NCBI GenBank assembly: GCA_001939145.1
Contig: LSRX01001103.1
Coordinates: forward strand, 121,932 to 185,931
DNA length: 64,000 bases
Reading direction: 5' to 3'
Source of the DNA: Symbiodinium microadriaticum
Taxonomy: Eukaryota > Sar > Dinophyceae > Suessiales > Symbiodiniaceae
Shown: positions 23,820 through 32,285 of the stretch, piece after piece
Position numbering within the stretch: the stretch's first letter is position 1
How the letters are laid out: every line of letters starts with the position of its first letter
Notes under the pieces: model-generated
Database searches by the model: none
The model's input: the letters and a program-made list of their open reading frames with translations, nothing else
Told to the model about the DNA's origin: nothing
Position numbers and translations under genes: made by a program

Positions 23820-24350
23820 CTCCAGGCAATCTGAGAGCCAGACATGTGGACCGACCTTGTCGAACACTGTTGATGAAGTAGAACTGGCAAACGTTCTCAT
23901 TCCACCATGGGTCCGAACATGTCAGAACAGTTGCACCAGCACATCTATCTCGCAAACAGGCCGGCAACACAGGCGCAAAGAGGAAGCATGCGACACCCAC
24001 CACCAGGTACGCCACACCCAAGAACGGGTTCCTGCTCTGCTTCATCGGGGCTGACAGGAGAGAGAGACAGAGAGAGCGAGAAAGAAAGAGAGAGCGAGAG
24101 AGTGTGTATGCGCATGTCTGGTGTGCATGCCTGCTTGCGCCTGTGCATGCGTGGGTGCATGGTGTCTATTTCCTGCCACGCCTCCCGCCGACCACCGAGC
24201 TGGTGGTGACAATGATGGCCTGAAAAAACTCAGTCCGTCCAGCATGAAGCTACTACGATACCTGCTGGCATCTGCCACGTCTCTGATGTCCCTGCCTTCC
24301 GGCCGTAATACTCCCGGACAGGGAATCTGTGCACGACATAGACTTTCAGC
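23820..24350 (-). CDS. CDC50/LEM3-family flippase subunit, 3' exons
   Basis: CDC50 proteins are the obligatory beta subunits of P4-ATPase phospholipid flippases in Golgi, endosome and plasma membrane. Three consecutive minus-strand exons rebuild the C-terminal core: 24350-24296 (LKVYVVHRFPVREYYGRK), 24219-24182 (AIIVTTSSVVGG) and from 24031 (RNPFLGVAYLVVGVACFLFA, the last membrane helix). This is the family's conserved order of FPV..F.G.K, I..T....GG and NPFLG.AY..VG. Both introns have GC donors and AG acceptors and join in frame. The end after the helix is uncertain; the frame stays open to 23809. Upstream exons for the first membrane helix and the large luminal domain were not identified. 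They may lie beyond the ACGC array or in the pieces near 26 kb. Confidence 0.75.
24059..24105. repeat. GA-rich microsatellite
   Basis: Imperfect GAGAGA/AGCGAGA run inside a CDC50 intron. Confidence 0.9.
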
Positions 24351-24621
24351 CTGGAGCACATCACGAGAACTGCCACACCCGACCACGACCGCAACGACGA
24401 CAACATAACCCCACGATGCCTGCTACAACTATCGCAACTTGGAAAGTCATCAAGGTTCTGGAAACAATACGAACGACGAAGGACGGGCGAGCCTGGTGCC
24501 GGCCTTGATGTCCCGATCCACCTCGAGGCACACGTTTTTTCTCAACATGTCGTTATGTGATGTTAATACATATAGTGCACACATATCACAAGCCTGCCAT
24601 AGAGCGAACGTTCTACATACA

Positions 24622-24898
<277 letters not shown>

Positions 24899-24955
24899 NT
24901 GTGAAGATGGGGCTATAGTGGGTCCTGTTCTGAATAGTTAAACACAGACATGTGT

Positions 24956-24980
24956 GGATATATATATATATATATATAGA
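24956..24980. repeat. (TA)n microsatellite
   Basis: A run of about eleven TA units near the ACGC array. Confidence 0.9.
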
Positions 24981-24999
24981 TATAATAGTAATAATAACT

Positions 25000-25700
25000 T
25001 CAGCCCCTGCCGCGATACCTTTCGAACTTCGCAGCGCTCACGCGCCGCTTTTTGCTGCGACGGCAACGTGAGACAAGGCCACGATCTAGCTTCTGCCATG
25101 AAAAGTTCATTGCAAAACTGCCGCTGCACCACCTCTGAACACCCGATGGAATAAAGTTTGCTTCGAGAGAGAACTCTCCAGCCAGCTGGTCGAGCTTATC
25201 GCTCATCTCTCAATGCTCCGCAGCCGTCCATTTGCCCCTACAGGCCCCCATGTGGTCGACCACGTCTCCAGTGGGAAGGTATGAACCCGTCTGTCTGCGG
25301 CCCGCCCCGCTCCTCGCGAGCCGAAGTGCGAACAGGTCGATGCAGCCTGCTTTCCCGACTGTACCAACCGTTTGTTCAGTCGCGCGACGTTGATCCCGGC
25401 CCGCATGAACCTCGAACGCGCAACGCCCCATTGCACAGCTCACGGGAAGCACCTACGACGGGAAACCCAGCTTCCATCTGCACACTCTTGTTGCTTTTTC
25501 TGCGGAATAACGGAACAACAACACACCTATAGGCTGTTGCACGTATTCTAAGTTTTATGATTACCAGCACAAAAATACTTATGACAGTAAGCATAAGGAG
25601 GCATGACAAGTATCAGTAGCAAAACAAAGGTAAATGGTCGTATGTCTGATCTGATAATATTCGCTTAGTGGGGTTTATCTAATTAAATTATGCATAGGGA
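25000..25700. other. Stretch without a supportable gene
   Basis: Short minus-strand frames (for example 25000-25206) occur without recognisable motifs. It probably contains introns or missing exons of the CDC50 gene. Confidence 0.3.
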
Positions 25701-25705
25701 ACGAG

Positions 25706-25709
25706 CGAG

Positions 25710-25746
<37 letters not shown>
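25706..25746. repeat. (GA)n microsatellite
   Basis: About eighteen GA units. Confidence 0.95.
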
Positions 25747-25984
25747 GACAGAGGCAGATTGCATGTGCGACTCGTGGTTCTGGATCCATGGGCGCATCAC
25801 ATGGAAACCTTCCTGCAGACTTCTGAGGCCTCCTCCTTTCCCCAGGCCTTTCTGAACTTTGGGAGAGCCGACGTCCTCATCCACCTCAGATGCAAGAGTT
25901 CAACATAGCAACAGATCGCGCCTACTTCCCCCCGAAGTGCATACACCTCTGTCCCGATAAGTGCCCTGCACTAAGAAGTGCCCA

Positions 25985-26600
25985 CTAGCAATTCCCCAGT
26001 CCTGTCCGAGCACTTACCGGACGAGTACAAGAAATGCAACTGCGGTGGTGCACCGGTCCTGCACTTGACGCACTTCGTAGTCGTCCCCGGCGCAGGAGAA
26101 GGTCTCGTTGTTTCTGACAAAGTTGCAGGTAGCAGCACCTCCAGCAATCGCACACATGCCCGTCATGAGGATGGTGCAACGTCGACCATCGAGCCTGTCA
26201 TGTACCCCTGGCAGTCGGGAACTTCCCTTGGGGACCTGAGGCATGCCAGTCTGGACATGCAAGGGTCCGCTACGCTACGGAAGTAGAGGATCTGGCCCGT
26301 CTGCGAAATCTGTCCTGCTGCCAAAGCTTGCACCAACAGTCTGTCTGCTTGTTATGAGCTGGCTGCAAGTTTAAGCAAGCACCTTCTGCAGGCTGCTGAC
26401 ATGATGCTGACTGTAGACTGTAGCCGCTGCCATAGGGATGTGCAGCTGCCATTGGCTCCGGTCCTAGTTGCCACCTCAATCGGGACAAACGGCTTGTCTG
26501 GCCCCAGGTGGACCTGATGCAGGTCTGAAATCACCGCTATGCCTACGAAGCCTGCTCCACCGCGAACATGACCAGGATGCAGAGAGGAACAGGACGAGGA
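25985..26600 (-). CDS. Unrecognised minus-strand exons, possibly extracytoplasmic protein
   Basis: Pieces with good protein character: near 26600-26510 GFVGIAVISDLHQVHLGPDK and onward, near 26480-26340 PMAAAHPYGSGYSLQSASCQ and onward, and near 26160-26080 CNFVRNNETFSCAGDDYEV, which has an N-glycosylation sequon (NET) and several Cys. This resembles a secreted or luminal domain. Since CDC50 needs a luminal domain upstream on this strand, these could be its exons, but I could not match family landmarks. Confidence 0.3.
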
Positions 26601-26830
26601 CTGGGATGAAGCAACGAGAAGGAAGACGAGAGCAAGAGGGGCACGGCGATGTGGATGACCATGATGACGATTGTTGCGAAGATGTTGGTGCCAATGATGG
26701 CGATGATGGTCCTGATTGATGACGACAACAGTGATCATGGTCATCATGATGGCGGTGATGATGTCTGACGGTGGTGATGATTATGATGATGGCATTTGAT
26801 GCTGCTGATGTTGCTGGATGAGAACGATGA
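26600..26830. repeat. Imperfect GATGAT/GATGGT low-complexity tract
   Basis: The tract is Asp-rich in plus frames and His-rich in minus frames. It is not treated as coding. Confidence 0.7.
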
Positions 26831-26849
26831 CAATTACATTCCAGCACGA

Positions 26850-29800
26850 TCAGGACTCAGCACGCTGCCACTAGCAGCTGTGCTTTGACTTCGAGAACCA
26901 ACAACTCAACCCCCAACCAAACCCGTATCATGCAAATCATTCAAGCATGTCTACACCATTTGGGGACGAAGACTTTAGCTACACTTGTCTCTAACCTTTG
27001 GAGTCAACAGGTAGTAGGAGCTCACAAGGCGAGAACTCGCTCAGATGAACCCTGCTTCCTACCAGTTTGCCTCGTGCACAGTCTCAGCCCCACCGGATCC
27101 TTCCCTCCTTCCCTACCGAGCCTGGAAGCACTCCACAGGTGGGAAGGAGCCCAACATCCACATGTTGAGGGCATGCCTTTGAGCTTTAACTGCTACAGAC
27201 TGCTGGAATCGGCGATCAAGTTTTCATCAGAATAGTCGGACAAGCCCCAGCTGGCTCCAAGAGCGCCATCGCTGCACCAAGACTAAGTCCCCAGCTGGTT
27301 TTGCACACCCGCTCTTCGCTGGCTTGGGGCCTGCGATGGACGACAAGTCCTGTGACTCGCGCTACACAGATCGAACCTCTGGGTCCAGGTTGCTGAAGCG
27401 CTCTACATCGCCGGCCCAGGCAATGGATCTCGCAGAGCTGTCAACCTCCCCGGAGTTTGAGAGACGAAGCGGACATCATTGCTTCACCACAAGAGAAGAG
27501 AGCAGCCTCTAAGCGCAGCTCAGACGTGGCGGTCTTCTCTGCAAGTACAAAGCTGTCATTGAAGACCTCCAACGCAACACACTTCAAAAAACAAGCCAGA
27601 GCAAGAGGCAACAGCCTAGGGGCGCGGCTGTCCATGCAATCAGACCGCAGGGATAGTTTGTGCCTCGCACTCACAGCTCTGATGTGTCCGCAAAGTTCGG
27701 GTCTCGGATTCTCAAACAAGCAGAAAGCACGACCATCCGTCTCGGCACGCGGAACGCACGCCTTCCCGAGGAAAGCAACACAAAATTCCAAGTCAGACAG
27801 CCAGAAAGTGGCGAAAGGGCTGCACGGACACCCCTCTTTAACCACACTCTGCGAACTCAGCCTGGGGAGGCGCCCCCTTGCTGGCTTCGTTGGGGTCCAT
27901 CAGCTGGGCATCGTCCTGAAACTAGCCCGAACACAGCCCCATGATGCCCAGAATGCCCCGATGATCCGCATGCTTTGTATCTTCGGATTCCTCCAGTACA
28001 GTAGTCCTAGGAGCATGCTTGGATCTTGACACTAGTGTCATTCACTTGCATCTGTGCCAAAGATGTAGCAAACAGTAAACAGCTACTGGCAAAGTCTGCT
28101 AAACTTCAACCATTCTCGTCATGACAGAAGCATCCAAAAGTTCTTCAGCAGGTATCACTTCTTGCTCACGCTTTCACACCCAACTCTACCCATGGAATGC
28201 TGCACATGCTTGCGTGCAGCCCGCCCTGCATCCTGCTGGAGTGCACTGAAAAACCACGCATTGCAGCCTAAAGGAAACATTGCTTTTCTAGTCATTGTCG
28301 ACCCTTCACATGGAGCATGCCGCACGCACCCGATTTTCGACGTACATCCGATGATTCTGGTGGAAGCCGGACAGCTGATAGTAGACCTGGTATTCAGCTC
28401 TCTCTACGCCTAAGCCCCAGCAGTCAAGCCGGGAGTTCCTCGGAATCGCTTGAGGCCCTCACCCATATGGGTGCTTTCATGTCAGCGTCCACTTCCAGCT
28501 CAAATGAAACTGGCGTCAGGGACTGAACAGTGGAATGAGTGCGGCCTTCCGGCTTTTGCCAAAGTGCACCGTCTGTCGGAAAAGAACGATGCGTCGGCAG
28601 CTCAAGGGCCTACACCGTTCGAGTCGGGCGGGTCGTCCGTGTAGTCGTGGTACAGCTCAACAACTGCCTGCAATCGCTTTAGTGGCTCAAGTCCCTCCGG
28701 ACTGCGTCCGAGCCCGAAGTACCTGGTTGGTGAAGTGCAGCACAACTCCTAGCCTCGCAAGCATTACAAATGAGTCTCTCTCCACTCTGTCGAACTTCAT
28801 AGTTTCACTGAGCTCACCGCACTAAGAAGCAGCAACCAGCTACGATGTAGATTGTCAGCACCACACCTGCAAAGACGGCTGTGGAACACAATGAAGCTTG
28901 CAATGAATGGAAGGACTTCCCAACAAGGCTTTGCAATGAGTATGACACACTCGAAACTAGCTCCTTGCGTTAGACTCCGTTAGACCCCTGGCCCCCAGAG
29001 GCTCCGGGCCTGGACTGGGCACGGGCTGATAAGATCGCAGCCGTCTCTGAAGCCATCGCCGTTTTCGTTGCGAGCCGCGCAGCCTGGCATATTTTTGCAC
29101 ATCGATTCAACATGAAACAAAACAGACTGACATAGACTCTCAAGCAATGAGCAGGCCAGCAACACCCGCAGCAACAACAGCCTTTTCGCTCGCCATCCTG
29201 CGCATGCACTCTGGGGAAGCCTGCCTGGATCTGGACGGATGGTGCAGAGTCCTGGGCTGCCATGAGCCTGGCCACTCTCAGAAATCATCTGAGGGATCTC
29301 ACGAAAGAGCAGTGGCCTCAGGACCCACACGGCCCCGCCATTGCTTCGGGCTCGCACAGGGCCAAAATCCAAATGCGCTCTCGGCAGAGTATGTGCAACG
29401 CGAACTCTAGTGACCCGCGGAACTGTGGATGACGTTTCAGACAACACAACTGCAAGAGACTGGGTCGCAGTAATGCATTTTCCTTCCAATGGTGCCGTGC
29501 CGCGTGTCTCTGCTGTCTCTGGAAGCACAGATATCGTGAGTGTCGTCGTGTCCATGAGGCCATCATCATCACAGCTGCTCAACAACGTCCCTGACATCTC
29601 CGATCTCCTTCATGTTCTGACGCCGCACCCGTTTCCATGTCCACAGCCACATTGTGGGAGCCGACGAATGGAGGAACCATTATCTCCTGCCCTTGACCTT
29701 GACCGGACGTGCCTGGCAACATGAGCTTAGCGTGGCTCTAAGGCATGCCCACCCTGGGCTACCACTTGGATAATTCAGGAAGTCAACAGATTGAATGTTG

Positions 29801-30400
29801 TTCGGGCCCAGAGACCTTTACTCGAATGCTCACGGCCTTGCTGGTTCAACATCCTGACTACTTGCTCAGTGTAAGAGGAGTCACCAGCGCTGTTCTTTTC
29901 CTTGAGTGTGTCACTTCCGGACGGTACAGCATTCCGCAACTCTCTTACCGGCCTTGGGTGCCGAAGGCACAGACCCGCGAGCATTGGCCAAGGCCCTCTC
30001 CTGCCGTCGCTTTGCCTGTCGTTTTAGCAGCGCTGAGCTCTTCAACTTTGTAGCTATGAGATTTGGTAGCTGAAGACGGCCCCGCCTTCGCGGACGAGGG
30101 CATCAGAAACACCAGCAAGAACAGCAGGATGAAAATGCCGACAACCTCAGCTCAACAGGGAATGTGCATCATTGCATGCACAATGGGAACACATCATCTG
30201 TCTCTATCGCTTGCTTGCTTGCTTGCCGGGCGTTTGGGGTCGGGGAATCCCCTCCCCCTGCGCGCAAGCGCTACGCCGATGTCCAGTGTTGTGAGTCGGC
30301 GTGAGACTTTCGAAGGGGACGGCACCGATGAGTTCCAGGCTGCTCCCTAACTCACATGCCCTGCTCAAACATTACTCACGTGTCCCCGCCTGGCACTCAT
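26850..30400. other. Long stretch without a firm gene
   Basis: Frames overlap on both strands, for example plus 27457-28029 against minus 27441-27845, with no family motif. A minus-strand piece at 29110-28985 (KNMPGCAARNENGDGFRDGC) is Cys/Asn/Asp-rich and might be an exon. CT/CA repeats lie at 30445-30510. Confidence 0.35.
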
Positions 30401-30803
30401 TGCATGTGCTGATCCCTTCTTTGTGCCGTGCCCCTCGCTTTTCCCCGAGCTATCGCTCTCTCTCCCTCTCTCACGCTCACTCTCTCTCACACACACACAC
30501 ACTCGCACAAACACAAATCCCGGCGCACCTGGACGTTCTTGATTTAATCGCCGATCATCAAACTGTTTTGTTTCATGCAAGGGCCTGAAAAGTCAAACAT
30601 ATTCCAGGCAACCGGTTGAGTGCAATGTCAGAATGAGATGTACGTAGACGGGAGGGTGCTGCCCTGGCAATCCGGATGCAAAGACTGGTGCCCCACGTGG
30701 GTGGGATGAAGCGGACCGGAGTCCATAGATTAGTCAAGCGCAAGTACTTGTTCGCGTGCAGGGTCGGGGGTCTTTGTTGACAGGGATCCCGTCCCTACAG
30801 ACG

Positions 30804-30835
30804 GACACACACACACAGACACACACACACACACT
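30804..30835. repeat. (CA)n microsatellite at the left end of the retroelement
   Basis: CA repeat directly abutting the left direct repeat. With the CA run at 40383-40423 it suggests insertion into a CA microsatellite. Confidence 0.9.
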
Positions 30836-31123
30836 TGCTGACCAGTCATCCTTACTTAGATGGATGCTGTTTGTGCTAGATTCTTACCTCTTCTTCTCAT
30901 TGCTTGTCACTTCCATGTCCATCTAGATTTGGTTACTCCAGTGCCACAGGGGGCCCACTGGCTAATCCGAAAGCAGGTACACCAAGCTGATCAGGCTTGG
31001 CTTCCCTCTCTGATGCGTAGCTTCGTTGGGTACGGTAGCATCAGAGAGCCGTACCCCCCTGCTTTTCATGACTAATAGCATCAGGTCCTAAATCCTTCGA
31101 AACAGGAGTTCCACACACACACA
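30829..31123 (-). repeat. Left (3') direct terminal repeat / pseudo-LTR
   Basis: About 220 bases of this repeat are shared with the right copy with one mismatch (A/G after CTGCTTTTC). A 73-base core at 30981-31053 differs almost completely in sequence. It starts in CA repeat and ends in CA repeat. In the coding sense it is the 3' copy. Confidence 0.93.
30981..31056 (-). other. Structured variable core of the left repeat
   Basis: Plus-strand coordinates of pairing segments: hairpin 30982-30987 with 30995-31000 (loop TGATCAG); helix 31006-31016 with 31038-31048 (11 bp, perfect); helix 31028-31035 with 31049-31056 (8 bp, perfect), interleaved with the previous one. Flanking AAAGCAGG/CCTGCTTT (30970-30977 with about 31058-31065) closes the whole unit. 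The same helices with different sequence exist in the right copy. CTTCGTTGGG and the TGATCAG loop are the only conserved unpaired parts. Confidence 0.8.
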
Positions 31124-31234
31124 ACCGGTGTGCACCGGTATTGGTTAGCTTTACAGTTGTACTTAGATTAACTGCAAATGCAAACGCAAGCAGGCTTGTT
31201 TCAACAGAATGATGAAAGGTCATGGGTGAAACAC

Positions 31235-31642
31235 TCAGGGATGCATGTTAACATCATCAACAGCTTCGGAATTTGCTAGAAAGATCTCTGAAGGCGATCG
31301 AATGGCAAGCTGAGTGATGATCACTTGTATCGGCTCGTTGACTGCAAAGTTCGTCAGGGGCTCCCAGAACTTGATGTGACGCTGATTTTGAACCAGTTGA
31401 AAGGTGCTGGGAGGTCGCCATATGCCAGTGTACTCATGTACGTGAGCACTGATGGAACGCTTGAGCATATCAACGTTGTCTTCCGAAGTCAAAGTGATGT
31501 TCAATGACATAGGCACTCGATTAGGCGTAGTCGTAGATGATGATGGTCGCGATGACGTACTTCCCAAGGTGCCGAAAGAGTCTGGTACTTGCACTTGGAA
31601 GTGCAACTTGTTGCTCTCAGAGGCAACAGATCTCTTGGTCAT
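31235..31642 (-). CDS. Retroelement ORF7, possible ubiquitin-like fold
   Basis: A 135-aa protein from the Met at 31642, which has a good context (GCC before ATG). The frame is open back to 31798, but that extension is a Cys-rich, less protein-like leader. Residues about 40-115 run MSLNITLTSEDNVDMLKRSI, then a GIWRPPSTFQLVQ segment and PIQVIITQL. This strand-helix-strand-strand order and length recall ubiquitin-like domains, but no diagnostic residue proves it. The N-terminal 40 residues are Ser/Thr-rich. It is the last ORF before the 3' repeat. It could instead be a small structural protein of the element. Confidence 0.6.
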   Translation of the reverse strand: MTKRSVASESNKLHFQVQVPDSFGTLGSTSSRPSSSTTTPNRVPMSLNITLTSEDNVDMLKRSISAHVHEYTGIWRPPSTFQLVQNQRHIKFWEPLTNFAVNEPIQVIITQLAIRSPSEIFLANSEAVDDVNMHP

Positions 31643-31801
31643 GGCTAGGGCTAAAAGATGATGTATGATGCAATACTCTGAGTAAGCGCGGAGTGGCTGC
31701 AAAATGCAAAAATGACAGACGGATAGCATGATGCAATAGCAAGCCCTGGTGTTACTGCAAAAACTCTGTTGGCAGATTGGTACGTAGTGGTGAAACATGC
31801 T

Positions 31802-32206
31802 TTAAGATGGGTGAGACGCATCTGCATCGACAAGGTCAATGTTTGGCTGAGTAGCTGTGCTTTGTGTAATATTAATCACAGGTGGAGAGTCAAAATGGCG
31901 TAAAACATCCTGCATCGTGTGATTGACAGCTTGACGAAGTAAGTTAATCTGTTGATACAACTCAGCAATGGCATTCGCAAGTTCTGCAACCTGCTCAGAA
32001 ATTTCCGATTGTTGTTGTCCATAATCACGTAGCTGCACTTGAAGCGAGTCTAGCTGAGCTTGTTGTATGCGGCGTATCGCCTGTTCTTCCTCGATGCGGT
32101 GTTGTAGATCTGAGCGAACTTGCCGTAGTTCTGCCTGAGTGTACTGGATCCACCTTTGGAGTGGAAGGAGCGGCTCATGAGCTGTCCCGATAGTGTCATT
32201 CCGCAT
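31802..32206 (-). CDS. Retroelement ORF6, coiled-coil protein
   Basis: A 134-aa protein from the Met at 32206 (CCGCC before ATG); the frame also has an earlier Met at 32230. Residues about 15-95 form a long uninterrupted Gln/Glu/Leu/Ile heptad pattern (ELRQVRSDLQHRIEEEQAIR and onward), a strong coiled-coil candidate. The tail is Thr/Asp-rich. Coiled-coil ORFs are common partners of non-LTR and Penelope-type RTs, where they multimerise and bind RNA; that role here is inferred. A TTTCAG upstream could serve as splice acceptor. Confidence 0.8.
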   Translation of the reverse strand: MRNDTIGTAHEPLLPLQRWIQYTQAELRQVRSDLQHRIEEEQAIRRIQQAQLDSLQVQLRDYGQQQSEISEQVAELANAIAELYQQINLLRQAVNHTMQDVLRHFDSPPVINITQSTATQPNIDLVDADASHPS

Positions 32207-32285
32207 GGCGGAATAAAGTAAATAATCCAAAGAGAGCCGAAACTATGCTGAAATCGGAAGAACATGGGGTGAAACTTGGATGCAT

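Noticed and set aside
27441-27845. Minus frame ending LKLRGG, like a ubiquitin C-terminus
   Set aside because: Frames begin, not end, elsewhere in the sequence; the stretch is not preceded by any ubiquitin fold and is a coincidence.
30860-31075. Plus-strand frame repeated in both terminal repeats (also 40129-40362)
   Set aside because: The shared part is due to repeat identity; the frames diverge across the variable core, so no protein constraint is seen.
31061-31093. Hammerhead-like CTGATG...GAAA arrangement on the minus strand next to the core
   Set aside because: The core sequence deviates (C where the conserved A is needed) and no stems II and III of adequate length surround it.
31041-31223. 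60-codon frame after the GTTTCACCC downstream of ORF7
   Set aside because: It runs into the terminal repeat and its structured core, which differs between the two copies; unlikely to be a conserved protein.
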